From: Acidobacteriota bacterium
GTDB lineage: Bacteria > Acidobacteriota > Thermoanaerobaculia > Multivoradales > Multivoraceae
Reading direction: 5' to 3'
Length of the DNA: 64,000 bases
Assembly: GCA_029263415.1 (NCBI GenBank)
Contig: JAJCXN010000039.1
Location: 248,001-312,000, forward strand
Positions 34,832 to 44,511 of this stretch are shown here, piece after piece. The notes under the pieces were generated by a model. That model searched no databases and was not told the DNA's origin. It saw only the letters and a list, made by a program, of their open reading frames with translations. Within the stretch, counting starts at the first letter, position 1. Each line of letters starts with the position of its first letter. The position numbers and the translations under genes are program-made.

Positions 34832-36212
34832 GACTTGGGGCACGATGGTGGTTCGTCTTGGCGTCGCCTTGGTTGGAGCCGTCGTCGTCGCATTTCTACT
34901 GGACAGGCTGCTGCTTGGGCCGCTCGCCGGCAACCACCTACTGAAGACGCAGGCAAGAGCGGAGGCCGTCGGTATTCCCCTTGAACTGCAGGATCTGGTT
35001 AGGCCTTCCATTCCTACCCATCAGAACGCCGTTGACTGGATCATCGCCGCCCACTCGGTCCCCTCGTTGCTAGACCCTGCAGTTGGCGGGCCGTTGAAGA
35101 GGCTCGTAGAAACAGGCGCGTGGCCACTGAGCGAGGAAGATCGAGGCATTGCTCGCGGTCTCCTTGCTGAACGGGCTCCCGCTATCGCGCTCGCTTGGCA
35201 GGCCGGTGATCTGTCGGAGAACAACTATGGGATTCCCTATGGCAAAGGGTATGCGGCCGAGATTCCCAACCTGCTTGAGCACATCCAGCTTGCGCGACTG
35301 TTAGCGATCGAAGGGCGGTTTCAGCTGTTCGAAATGGGTGAACTCGCAGCAAGTGCAAGTGGCAGCGAAAGCAGGAGCGAGAACCGGCTGCGTTCACTCA
35401 GAGCATTGTTCAAGATGGCGCAAGCTTTGGGTGAGGAATCGACTTTGATCACACATGTGACGGGTCTGGCGATCCAGAGGGGCCTCTTGGAGATCGTGCA
35501 CAGTAGCGTCGAACGTGAGCTTCTCAGTCTGGCCGAATTGCGGGTTGTAAAAGATTGGCTAGAGCAGCTCGACAGTGACGCAGCACTCAGACGTGCGGTG
35601 GCGGGTGAAGCGATCATAGGTGCGAAGGGCATCGTAGCGGGTCCGCCTTATTTGGGGGGCTTCCCTTCTCGCGGAGTGTCACGGCCGCGGTCCGTTGCAG
35701 TCGCAAGATGGCAGGCGTCAGTGTTCCTTGAACGACATATGGAGGTTTTGGAGCGGGTCGGAAAACCGTGGATTTCGAGCGAAGCAGGCGAGATTCTGAG
35801 TCAACCGCAAGTGGATAAGCTCTTTTCCCAAGCTCCGATGATTGCCATCGCCGACGCCCTCATCCCGTCCTATGGAGATCCAGTTCTTCGAACCAAGCTT
35901 GTGACTACGATCAAGAACCTCGCGTTGGACGCTCTCGATTTGGCCCAGCAACCGAACCTGCTTTCTGGTGAATCAGGCTCGATTTCCGGGTTCACTCCAA
36001 GGCTCGACGGGATCACAGGTCAACCGTTGCAGTGGAGTGTCTCTCACGAGGATCCAAGGAAGGCGGTGGGGCGGTCTCCCGGTATCGACAATGTTTGCGA
36101 CAAACGGCGTGTCAAGAAGTACATGGCACTTCTAGTTTGGGAAATCCCCACCGCGTCTTCACAAGCGTCCCGTCCTTCCGTAGGGCGTTCGTCGTCCGAG
36201 CGGCCGCAGTGA
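34821..36212 (+). CDS. Large membrane-anchored protein of unknown function
   Basis: The protein has 463 residues from ATG 34821 (MDRKTWGTMV) behind GGAGAG. One N-terminal helix (VRLGVALVGAVVVAFLLDRLLLG) anchors it, and the rest is alpha-helical and extracytoplasmic. The end (TGQPLQW to ALLVWEIP) resembles a terminal motif I associate with uncharacterised Planctomycetes/Acidobacteria proteins. As third gene of the sigma operon it may be the signal input or output. No enzyme motif is seen. Confidence 0.7.
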   Translation: MDRKTWGTMVVRLGVALVGAVVVAFLLDRLLLGPLAGNHLLKTQARAEAVGIPLELQDLVRPSIPTHQNAVDWIIAAHSVPSLLDPAVGGPLKRLVETGAWPLSEEDRGIARGLLAERAPAIALAWQAGDLSENNYGIPYGKGYAAEIPNLLEHIQLARLLAIEGRFQLFEMGELAASASGSESRSENRLRSLRALFKMAQALGEESTLITHVTGLAIQRGLLEIVHSSVERELLSLAELRVVKDWLEQLDSDAALRRAVAGEAIIGAKGIVAGPPYLGGFPSRGVSRPRSVAVARWQASVFLERHMEVLERVGKPWISSEAGEILSQPQVDKLFSQAPMIAIADALIPSYGDPVLRTKLVTTIKNLALDALDLAQQPNLLSGESGSISGFTPRLDGITGQPLQWSVSHEDPRKAVGRSPGIDNVCDKRRVKKYMALLVWEIPTASSQASRPSVGRSSSERPQ

Positions 36213-36588
36213 TGACAATCGCAAGCCTCAAGGCACTCGGAGCGTTTCGCCGAAGGCACCCGCGAGTGTGCGCTAGTTTCCTTGATTACCGCTCGGCGAA
36301 CGGTATGCAAGAGACTGCTTGAGACGGCTGAGAAGGTGGTGCAAGGAGCGTGAACTGCCGTTATGGTGCCGGGTAGTTCGATCGGCCGGGAGAACCCCTG
36401 GCCGTTGGGGCGGGGCTTGACCAACGGCTTGGGGCGCGCCGTCAAGAGAGCCGATTCTAAGTCGAGGGAAGCTCTTGGCAGTTGTGCTTGTTTGAGAGGC
36501 TGGTTGCTCCGCCAGACACGTCGCTCCGCTAGACACACTGCTACGCTTCGACACGTTGTCTAGCAGCGCTCATTGCTTTATCTCTCAT
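36213..36588. other. Intergenic region, 376 bases
   Basis: This separates the sigma operon from the ASPIC/UnbV-M16 operon. I see no gene. Short CGCTAGACAC-like motifs recur near 36500-36560 without clear order. Confidence 0.5.
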
Positions 36589-38328
36589 ATGTCGATCCTC
36601 CGTCCACCCGCCAACTCAACCAACGGCATGTGGAGCCGGCAGTTGACTGGCTCCTGTGTCCTAGTCTTGATGATCGGAGCTTCTCACGTGGGTGCACAAT
36701 CAGCGTGCCCGCTGTCTTTCGTTGACCAAACAGGAGCGCTCGGGATCGACTTCGTTCATGTGTCGGGTGCCACCGGTGAGAAGTATCTTCCTGAGACGAT
36801 GGGTGCTGGCGCCGCCTGGCTCGACTTCGACGGTGACGGTTGGATGGATCTCTATTTGGTCCAGAGTGGTGAGTTTCCGCCAGTTCGAGAGCGCAGCGCG
36901 ACTGAGCAAGCTTCCGATCGGTTGTATCGAAATCTCGGGCCCGATGCTTCAGGTCAAGTTCGATTTGAGGATGTAACTGTGCGCGCAGGGATCGACCTGC
37001 ACGGCTACGGACAAGGTGTTTTGGCCTGGGACTTCGATGGCGATCGTGATCAAGATCTTGTTGTCAGTCACTTTAGCGGCGAGGATTCTGTAGGCGAGGT
37101 CCTGCTGGAGAATCGGGGCGGGGTATTCAACGCGCGCGACCTCACCGACAAAGAGGTATCGCGACTGTGGGGTTCGTCGATGACCGCGGGGGATGTCGAC
37201 GGCGACGGCGATTTGGATCTCTACGTTGCGCGCTACCTCGAGTTCGACCCCAAGACAGGCGGCTCGTGCGGCTCTGAGAACGTGGAGTACTGCGATCCGT
37301 CACAGTTCGCCGGGCAGCGCGACCAGCTTTGGCGCAACCTGCTCAATGACGGCGGAGGCGGCTTTCGGGCGGATGCTGCTGCAATGGGGTTCCAGCTTCC
37401 ACCGGGCGAACTAGTCGGCAAGGGCCTAGGTACGCTTCTGGTCGACGTGACCGGCGATCGGTTGCTGGATCTGTATGTAGCGAACGACATCACACCGAAT
37501 CATCTGTTCATCCGCGATGGCCAAGGCTTCCGCGATGACTCGCTGCTCTCGGGTGCCGCAGTCAACGCTGCAGGGCGTGCCGAAGCGGGCATGGGCCTCG
37601 CGGTCATTGACGATGATCGCGACGGAGACCCAGATCTCTTGGTTACCAACTTCGACGTCGAAACCAACACCCTCTATCGCAATGAAGGCGACGGCTTCTT
37701 CGCGGATCAAGCGATTGAGTCGGGCTTCGGTTTGCCCTCGTTTAATGATCTGGGTTTCGGCTTACTAGCGGAGGATTTCGATCTGGATGGGTGGGTGGAT
37801 ACCTATACCGCTAACGGGCATATCTTCGAGCAGCCGAAGCGGCGCAACGTGGCCTATCGCCAGGCGGACAAGTTGTTGAGGGGGAGCGAGTCCGGTTTCG
37901 TGGCAGCCACCTGCGCGGTGACGAGTGCGCCGCGGGTCTCCCGTGGCGCTGCCAGCGCAGACTACGATCTGGACGGCGACCTCGACTTGGTGGTCACCCA
38001 TGTAGACGATGCACCTGGCGTGCTGGAGACGCGATTGGAACAGAGAGCCCGTTGGCTCGCAGTCGATCTGTTGGGGCGCGGCGTCAACAGCGAAGCGATT
38101 GGCGCAGTGGTCACCGTCGCGGGAGCTGGGCGTCGATGGGTAGTGGCGGGTGGCAGTTATCTGTCGAGTTCTTCTCGTCAGCTTCGGTTTGGTCTGAGCA
38201 AGGCCGCGGAGAGCTCGCAGCTCGAAGTTGCGTGGCCCTCCGGTAGAACCGTGGTCATCAGGAATCCCCCGAGTGGCAAGATTCTGCGAGTCCATGAGCC
38301 TGCGATCGCCCGTGAGGAAGCCCCTTGA
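36589..38328 (+). CDS. Exported ASPIC/UnbV (VCBS/FG-GAP) protein
   Basis: The protein has ~579 residues; the start is uncertain (ATG 36589 or 36628, the latter giving the neatest signal peptide MWSRQLTGSCVLVLMIGASHVGAQ). Repeated FG-GAP blades carry calcium-binding loops of the form DxDGDG (LDFDGDGWMDLYL, DVDGDGDLDLYVA, DLDGDLDLVVTH). The ASPIC/UnbV domain closes the protein (GGSYLSSSSRQLRFGL, WPSGRT). It is a secreted or surface beta-propeller, probably for binding proteins or glycans. The stop TGA overlaps the M16 start (TGATG). Confidence 0.88.
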   Translation: MSILRPPANSTNGMWSRQLTGSCVLVLMIGASHVGAQSACPLSFVDQTGALGIDFVHVSGATGEKYLPETMGAGAAWLDFDGDGWMDLYLVQSGEFPPVRERSATEQASDRLYRNLGPDASGQVRFEDVTVRAGIDLHGYGQGVLAWDFDGDRDQDLVVSHFSGEDSVGEVLLENRGGVFNARDLTDKEVSRLWGSSMTAGDVDGDGDLDLYVARYLEFDPKTGGSCGSENVEYCDPSQFAGQRDQLWRNLLNDGGGGFRADAAAMGFQLPPGELVGKGLGTLLVDVTGDRLLDLYVANDITPNHLFIRDGQGFRDDSLLSGAAVNAAGRAEAGMGLAVIDDDRDGDPDLLVTNFDVETNTLYRNEGDGFFADQAIESGFGLPSFNDLGFGLLAEDFDLDGWVDTYTANGHIFEQPKRRNVAYRQADKLLRGSESGFVAATCAVTSAPRVSRGAASADYDLDGDLDLVVTHVDDAPGVLETRLEQRARWLAVDLLGRGVNSEAIGAVVTVAGAGRRWVVAGGSYLSSSSRQLRFGLSKAAESSQLEVAWPSGRTVVIRNPPSGKILRVHEPAIAREEAP

Positions 38329-39890
38329 TGCGGTACCTGTTGGGGCTCCTACTAGTGACACTCTTAGTGTCTGCGGCAGCTGCGAATAGCCAAGGAGGCG
38401 AGCCCGCGGCTAGTCCTCCGTGGCTACCGGTGCGTTCGTTTGAACTGAGCAATGGGATTCAGGTTCATCTAGTGCGTCGCCCGTTCGCCAAGATGGTCGC
38501 GGCGGGTTGGGCCGTTCGGTCCGGCGGAGCGGACGATCCGGCGGGCAGTACCGGGCTCGCGCATTTGGTTGAGCACTTGCTGTTTCAGGGCACCGAGACG
38601 ATCGGTACCAAGGACTGGGGCCGCGAACTCGAACTCTTGGGAATAGAGCGGCGCCTGGTGGAAACAGGAGAAGGCCCTGAGGACGAACGCGAACTCGCGG
38701 CCGTGCGTCGCAACTTGACCCGGGTTCAGTGGCCGGGAGAACTCGCCAAACTGTGGGCAGATGGCGGCATGCTAGGGACCGGTGCTCTGACCACCAAAGA
38801 CTTTTCGTTCTATACCGGGTCCTTCCCCAAGGAACGCCTCGAAGCGTGGTTGTGGCTCGAAACCGATCGCATTAGGGCGCCAGCAATGCGGGGCATCTTG
38901 CGTGAACAGAAGGTGGTGCTCGAAGAGGCACTGCAGCGTGTGGGAAGTGAGCAACGTGGGTCGGCGGAGGTTGCCTTTGATGCATACTTCTGGGGCGCCT
39001 CACCCTACCGGCGCCCGACCGACGGAAACCCTGGTGAGATGGAGAGTAGCCAGCGTGAGGATGCGTTGGCTTTTCATCGGTTGCACTACGTGCCAAACAA
39101 GATTGTCGTTGCTCTCGTTGGCGACCTTAAGGTTGAGGAAGTGAAGCCTCTCCTGGAGCGCTATTTGGGGGCTCTCGATTCCACCGCTTGGAACGCCGGT
39201 GCCGGTCCGGTCGCCGAATCAATCGTTGACCTAGTTACAGGGTTCGAAGCGAAGCCAGAAGGCCCCCTCTTTCGAGCTTCTTGCGACTGCAGACCAACGG
39301 TGAGAGTTCGGTTTCCCACGGTTCCTTATGGTCACCCGGACGCAGTCGCACTCGACGTGTTGGCCGCCATTCTCAATGGACGCAGCGGGCGGTTGTATCA
39401 GCAGGTCGTCAGGGCCCAGAGCACTGCATACGCCGCTTATGCGACGCATAAGGCGCAAGCCCGGGCGGGCTCGTTCACTCTGGTCGCGGAAGCCGCTGAA
39501 GAGTCATCCACGCCAGCGGTGCTTGAGCGACTGAGGTCGGCGGTCATGGACCAGTTGAACGCGCTCCGATCCACGGCTGAAGATGGGGGCTTAGGAGAAC
39601 AGGAGTTGATACGAGCGCGCAATGGACTCTTAGCGGAGGCAGCGCGAGAGGTGAAAGCGTCCGATTCACTCAGATCCCGCTTGTTGATCGACGACGCGCT
39701 GGGTGACGGTTCGCGACTCGAACAGTGGCCACAGCGGTTGGCTGCTGTCTCGGTCGATCAGGTGCGAGCGCTCATTGGGCGGTTGTTGACGACCGATCGC
39801 GGCGTGACGTTTTTTCTCGAAGGTACGCAGCGTTCGGCCAGCTTTGGGCTCGATCGAACCATGAGCCAGGCCGAAGGTGAGCGTCGATGA
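38328..39890 (+). CDS. M16 family zinc peptidase (active subunit)
   Basis: The 520-residue protein has a signal peptide (YLLGLLLVTLLVSAAAAN). The inverted zinc motif HLVEH occurs at residues 79-83, and the third ligand Glu lies about 76 residues on in VVLEEAL. It is therefore a catalytically complete M16B-type peptidase, exported. It is coupled to the upstream ASPIC/UnbV gene (TGATG) and to the downstream M16-like gene (ATGA). Confidence 0.92.
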   Translation: MRYLLGLLLVTLLVSAAAANSQGGEPAASPPWLPVRSFELSNGIQVHLVRRPFAKMVAAGWAVRSGGADDPAGSTGLAHLVEHLLFQGTETIGTKDWGRELELLGIERRLVETGEGPEDERELAAVRRNLTRVQWPGELAKLWADGGMLGTGALTTKDFSFYTGSFPKERLEAWLWLETDRIRAPAMRGILREQKVVLEEALQRVGSEQRGSAEVAFDAYFWGASPYRRPTDGNPGEMESSQREDALAFHRLHYVPNKIVVALVGDLKVEEVKPLLERYLGALDSTAWNAGAGPVAESIVDLVTGFEAKPEGPLFRASCDCRPTVRVRFPTVPYGHPDAVALDVLAAILNGRSGRLYQQVVRAQSTAYAAYATHKAQARAGSFTLVAEAAEESSTPAVLERLRSAVMDQLNALRSTAEDGGLGEQELIRARNGLLAEAAREVKASDSLRSRLLIDDALGDGSRLEQWPQRLAAVSVDQVRALIGRLLTTDRGVTFFLEGTQRSASFGLDRTMSQAEGERR

Positions 39891-41455
39891 AATCACGTGT
39901 CTTGCTCCTTTGGAGCCTGGGGCTCGGTGCCCTGATGACGTCGAGCATGGCGATCGCACAACCGATCGCGCAGCCCGTCCCTGAGTCGATTCCGAAGCGC
40001 CCGGAGTCGTTGCTGCGTCAACCCGTTCCTCCGTTCGAGGTGCCCTACGGGGAGGTACGCGAGCGGACGCTCGCCAACGGGCTGACCTTGGTCGCGCTAG
40101 AAGATGAAACGGTGCCGCTCGTTGATGTAGCAGTGGCTGTTCGCGTTGGTAGTCAACTTGAAGACCAGTGGGACTCAACGTCGGATCGTCCAGCTCCTGG
40201 GACAATGTCGATGTTGGCGACCTTGCTGCGCCGCGGGGGCACCAGTACTTTGAGCGTCGCCGCTCTCGATGAGGCGAGTGAGTCGCGCGGTGTGGAGATT
40301 CAGAGTTTCGGTGGCCGCTACCGTAGCGGTGTGATCGGTTCTGCGGCGAGCGCCGATTTTGACATGCTGAGCCAGTGGCTCGCGGACGTGCTCGTCAGAC
40401 CGGGCTTGGACTCTTCGCTTTTGGCTCGCTATCGAGAGGCGACCAAGCGCAGTTTCCCGCTGCGATACGACAGCTTGCACGCGGTGGCCGATCGCGAGTG
40501 GAATGCGCTCGTTCTTGGCCCAGAGCACCCGCGCTTTCGTGCGCTGCGCCCGTCAGATGTAGATCGGTGGACACAAAGCGCACTGCGATCTGCTCACCAG
40601 TTCTACTACCGGCCTCAAAGCACGGTGATTGCCATCGCCGGAGGGGTCGCCGCTGATCAGGCACTGGATCGGTTTGAGCAGCTCTTTGGTAGCTGGCAAC
40701 CTGCAGATGTTGATGAGCCACGGCGTCAGAGCGTCGAGCACCCTGCCGCTGACGCGGCCGGTGCGCGCGATGGTCAACAGACCATCGTGACGCCGCGCGC
40801 CCCGGGTTTCTACCAGCTGGTGCGAGACATTCCGCAAGGGGTACTGATGCTGGGGCACATGGGCTCCGAACGGCGCTCTTGGTCGGACAGCAGCGCTGAT
40901 GCAGCTGAGCTGGTGGCGGAGATCTTGGCCGGCCCGGGCCCGGTTTCGAGATTGCGCGGGCGCCTGCGCGACCGCGATGGCCTGGTCTATTCCGTCTCGG
41001 GCAGCGTGGGGGTGGGATCGAGCGAGCCGGGCTTGGTGCAGATCGCGTGGCAGGTGGACCCGGCGAACGGGCTCGCGGCTCTAAGCGCGGCCCTAGAAGA
41101 GATCGACCGACTGCGTGAACAGCCGCCGCCGCAAAAGGAGCTTGATCTGGCGCGCGGTGGTCTGGTGGACGCTCTGCCGACGTTGTTCGATACCGCTGAG
41201 AAGATCGCCGGGCGCTACGCGGAGGATCTGTTACTGGGTAGACCGCACGACTTTTGGCAACGTTATGCAGGACGGCTCGCGCGGGTCACCGCCCAAGAAG
41301 TTCAAAGAGCCGCCGCTTCGATGATCCGGCCAAGTGAGTTTCGCGCAGTCTGGGTCGGCCCGAGGTTGCCGAAGAAGGAACTCCGCCGGTTAGGGTTTCA
41401 GCGGGTTGAGGAGCTTCTGGAGCGCGACCCGGTGACGCTCGCACCGCTGCCGTAG
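39887..41455 (+). CDS. M16-like protein lacking the zinc site (partner subunit)
   Basis: The 522-residue exported protein (signal SLGLGALMTSSMAIAQ) has the M16 fold and the substrate-side motif LRDRDGLVYSVSG near residue 365. At the place of the HxxEH motif it reads SMLATLLRRGG, so it cannot bind zinc. In M16B enzymes an active and an inactive chain form a heterodimer, and this pair matches that plan. It ends 37 bases before the convergent small exported protein. Confidence 0.9.
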   Translation: MKSRVLLLWSLGLGALMTSSMAIAQPIAQPVPESIPKRPESLLRQPVPPFEVPYGEVRERTLANGLTLVALEDETVPLVDVAVAVRVGSQLEDQWDSTSDRPAPGTMSMLATLLRRGGTSTLSVAALDEASESRGVEIQSFGGRYRSGVIGSAASADFDMLSQWLADVLVRPGLDSSLLARYREATKRSFPLRYDSLHAVADREWNALVLGPEHPRFRALRPSDVDRWTQSALRSAHQFYYRPQSTVIAIAGGVAADQALDRFEQLFGSWQPADVDEPRRQSVEHPAADAAGARDGQQTIVTPRAPGFYQLVRDIPQGVLMLGHMGSERRSWSDSSADAAELVAEILAGPGPVSRLRGRLRDRDGLVYSVSGSVGVGSSEPGLVQIAWQVDPANGLAALSAALEEIDRLREQPPPQKELDLARGGLVDALPTLFDTAEKIAGRYAEDLLLGRPHDFWQRYAGRLARVTAQEVQRAAASMIRPSEFRAVWVGPRLPKKELRRLGFQRVEELLERDPVTLAPLP

Positions 41456-41492
41456 CAGCGACGCTAGGCAGAGCGCATGGGGCGAGAGCCCC

Positions 41493-42095
41493 TTAGGGCT
41501 TCTTGAGTTCGAGGATGGTGCTGACCTCTGAGGGTAGGCCCGGCACCGCACCATGGGGTGTCCAAACGTCGATCTTCGCGCCGGAAGCATCCTCTTCTTG
41601 AGTGATCTCGAGCCATTGAGCTTCGACCAATCGGACTGTGACCGGAAGCTTGCCATTTGCTGGAGCAGGCCTACGCGAGTCGGAGGTCCAAAAATTGAAG
41701 AGGTCGAGTTCGAAGGGTTCGCCATGGCCTTTGTCGCCGGTGTTGTCGCCGGTGTTGTCGTCGGCCCTCACCATCGGTTCGACCGGCACCATGAACAGCT
41801 GCTTCTCATATACCGCGAGGCCCTGACCGCCGACTTCTACCTCGAAGGCCAGTGAGAACACGGGGCGTTCGGCCGAGTTCTCTATCAGTACCTTGAGCTG
41901 GCATAGGGCATCCGTGCTCGGATCCGACGGGGTCACCTCGATGCCCACCAGCTGCACCTGTGCGCTGTTGGGCTCGGCGGTAGGCGCTTTTGTCTCTTGG
42001 GCTATTGCCGCGGGCGCGGTGGTGAGAACCAGGAGGAGGAGCGCAACGAGGGCTGGGACTCTAGTCATGGTCTTGTGCACCGAACTAGCCGTCAT
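41493..42095 (-). CDS. Small exported protein of unknown function
   Basis: The protein has 200 residues from ATG 42095, overlapping the preceding ASPIC/UnbV gene by 11 bases. A signal peptide (VPALVALLLLVLTTAPAAIAQ) is followed by a beta-rich, immunoglobulin-like domain of ~165 residues. DDNTGDNTGDK is a tandem repeat. No family is recognised. It is the last gene of the fol-ASPIC-small protein operon. Confidence 0.65.
   Translation of the reverse strand: MTASSVHKTMTRVPALVALLLLVLTTAPAAIAQETKAPTAEPNSAQVQLVGIEVTPSDPSTDALCQLKVLIENSAERPVFSLAFEVEVGGQGLAVYEKQLFMVPVEPMVRADDNTGDNTGDKGHGEPFELDLFNFWTSDSRRPAPANGKLPVTVRLVEAQWLEITQEEDASGAKIDVWTPHGAVPGLPSEVSTILELKKP
41731..41760 (+). repeat. 12-bp tandem repeat inside the small exported protein gene
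   Basis: TTGTCGCCGGTG is repeated 2.5 times, in frame on the minus strand, encoding NTGD repeats. Confidence 0.85.
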
Positions 42096-44511
42096 GATTG
42101 TGATGGGTGTTGGCGTCAGATGAGCGAGGCTTGAACTTGAAGGGTCGCAGTGCAACGGCCTGTACCCGGTCGACGGCGCCACTATCTTTGGCGCCTCCGT
42201 CTGTCCTACCCCTGGTTGATGGGCCGCCGGCCGGCGCACGGCCTTCGATGATGAGGTAGGAGTGATCCAACTCAAGCTGATCACCACTGAGCACGCGGGG
42301 TTCCTGCTGCCCAGGCCAACTTATCGTGACCGACTCGATCTTGGTTGCCGACCCGAGACCCATTTCGAGCTTGAAGCTCGATCCGCCGAACGAGCCGCCC
42401 GATGAGACCACCCGATGAATCGATCGCTTTTGCCCGCTGGCTTCGGTAAAGCGAACCACGACCCGGGCTCCGACAGCGCTGCTATTGGCAGCAGTGCCGC
42501 GAAGCTCGAGGGTCAAGAAGCGATGGCCTTGGGGCGCGCCGAAGCGTTGGTCGTTGATCGGGTTGAGGTACAGCGCGTTGCCGAAGCTGTCGTACGGAAA
42601 GGCGCCGCCGAGTTGCTCAAACATTTCGAGATCGCCATCGTCGTCGATGTCACTGAAGGCGACCGCGTGGCCTTTTTGCAGGTGACCGAGACCGCTGTCG
42701 GCAGTGGCGTTGGAAAAGGTCCTACCCTCCTGATTGCGGAACACGACATTGGGATGAACGGCGGTGTAGTCGGGCACGCCTGTGCCTAAGACGATGTCCT
42801 CGAAGCCGTCCCCGTCCAGGTCGCCGAAGTTGGCGCCCATCACCAGGAGCGGCTGTCCGAGGCCGGTCGGGCTCGCTACATTGACCATGGTGTCGCCGTC
42901 ATTGCGATAGAGACGAGGATGCCCGCCCTCGACCTTCTCGCCAGCTAGGGATGCTGCGACCATGGCGACCGAGGCGCTGTAGTCCGAGTTGAAGAGGTCG
43001 AGGTCGCCGTCGTTGTCATAGTCAAAGAACCAAGCGACGAAGCTCCGGGACGGATCTTGAACACCCCACTCGCTGGCCACATCTTCAAAGCGCCCGTTGC
43101 CCAGGTTCAAGTAGAGCCGGTTGGGTCCGATGTTGGCGACGAACAGATCCTGATCCCCATCGTTGTCGATGTCCCCCCAGGCCACACCTTTGGCAAAGCT
43201 CTGGTTCTGCACGCCGGCCGCGCGTGCGACGTCAGTGAAGCGGGGAATGCCGTCGTCGCTGAGACCGGTGTTTTGGAACAACTGAGCAGGGTAAGGGCGG
43301 GTGGCTGCGGCGTCAAACGATAGAAAGTCGGTGCTCGAGATCGACGACTCGTTGCCGACATAAAGATCTAGGTCGCCATCCAAGTCGTAGTCGGCAAACG
43401 CTGCGGCTTGGGTTGGGTAGGCAGGATGAGCGAGGCCGGCGGCGTAGGTGACGTCGATGAAACCCTCGTTTTGAGTCACTCGATTGAGCAGCAAGGAACT
43501 GCGGATCTGGCCGCGCTTCCCCGCCCAGGCTCCGCGCAGCACCAACACATCGAGAGCGCCGTCGTTGTCGACGTCAGCGTGCACCAGATTGATGCCGCCC
43601 ATCTGCGAATCGAGGCCCCACGCTTGGGTTACATCTTCGAAGCCGCCGCTACCAGTGGAGCGAAAGGCACGCAAGGTAGAGCAAGGGTCCCAAGACGAGG
43701 AGATGAGGTCGATATAGCCGTCGCCATCGAAGTCGTCTGAGAGCGCGCCGCCGGCAAGGTCTTGCACGTCAACGCCTAAGGCGGGGCCAGCGTTGATCAT
43801 CTGTGGCATCGCCTTGTGGGAGGCCGCAACGCCCTCGGGTGGCGTTGATGAGGGCAGGATCAACTCGGGCGCGATGAGGTGGCGAGGGGGAACACCATCT
43901 GGATAGCTGCCAGCCAGCATGTGCGAGAGGTTGAGTAGCCAGCGAGCTTCAGGATCCTGCGGTTCGAGAGCCAAGAAACTCTCGAAGGCTGCAGTTGCCT
44001 TGAGGATCGGTTCGACCTCGCGATGCACTGCTTCAGGTCTAATCGGCAGGATGCAGCTGGCGGCGTTGTTGAAGGCCAGACAATTGGCGTCTTCGGCGGC
44101 AAAGAAGTGAGTCATTGCTTGCAGCATCAGTACATTGGACCGGCCCGTCTGAGGGTCCTTGTTGGCGATGACGAGCGCGTCGCTTAAGAAATCTTCGGCG
44201 CGATCGAATTCGCCGAGTCGCACCGCGTCGTCGGCGAGTTGAAGAAGCAAGTCGAGGTCTTGCGGAGTATTGCGCTCGGCCGAGAGCTGCTTTTCGACTT
44301 GTTCGCGGAAGCCGCGGCCAAAGAAATCGGAGGTGGCTCGATCGCGTTCGCAAATGGCACGAAACTCGGCGGCTATCGCGTCGTTGTTGGCGGCCGCTAC
44401 GGGAATCGAAAACGCAGTCCAGCTGACTGCGAGGGCGGTGAAGGTGGCCACGGCTTGGAGCCGGCTGGCTGGCTTCGTGATCCGAAGCTTTCCTGGCGGT
44501 CCGGTAGTCAT
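42085..44511 (-). CDS. Exported ASPIC/UnbV protein with an N-terminal helical region
   Basis: The 808-residue protein starts at ATG 44511, overlapping the folate gene stop (ATGA). A signal peptide (FTALAVSWTAFSIPVAAA) precedes ~200 helical, TPR-like residues (LADDAVRLGEFDRAEDFLSDAL). FG-GAP blades with DxDxDG loops follow, then a C-terminal ASPIC domain (GGSFGGSSFKLEMGLG, ISWPGQ). Combining a TPR-like part and an ASPIC part in one chain matches the separate ASPIC and TPR genes paired elsewhere in the window. The function is probably surface binding. Confidence 0.87.
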   Translation of the reverse strand: MTTGPPGKLRITKPASRLQAVATFTALAVSWTAFSIPVAAANNDAIAAEFRAICERDRATSDFFGRGFREQVEKQLSAERNTPQDLDLLLQLADDAVRLGEFDRAEDFLSDALVIANKDPQTGRSNVLMLQAMTHFFAAEDANCLAFNNAASCILPIRPEAVHREVEPILKATAAFESFLALEPQDPEARWLLNLSHMLAGSYPDGVPPRHLIAPELILPSSTPPEGVAASHKAMPQMINAGPALGVDVQDLAGGALSDDFDGDGYIDLISSSWDPCSTLRAFRSTGSGGFEDVTQAWGLDSQMGGINLVHADVDNDGALDVLVLRGAWAGKRGQIRSSLLLNRVTQNEGFIDVTYAAGLAHPAYPTQAAAFADYDLDGDLDLYVGNESSISSTDFLSFDAAATRPYPAQLFQNTGLSDDGIPRFTDVARAAGVQNQSFAKGVAWGDIDNDGDQDLFVANIGPNRLYLNLGNGRFEDVASEWGVQDPSRSFVAWFFDYDNDGDLDLFNSDYSASVAMVAASLAGEKVEGGHPRLYRNDGDTMVNVASPTGLGQPLLVMGANFGDLDGDGFEDIVLGTGVPDYTAVHPNVVFRNQEGRTFSNATADSGLGHLQKGHAVAFSDIDDDGDLEMFEQLGGAFPYDSFGNALYLNPINDQRFGAPQGHRFLTLELRGTAANSSAVGARVVVRFTEASGQKRSIHRVVSSGGSFGGSSFKLEMGLGSATKIESVTISWPGQQEPRVLSGDQLELDHSYLIIEGRAPAGGPSTRGRTDGGAKDSGAVDRVQAVALRPFKFKPRSSDANTHHNHDG

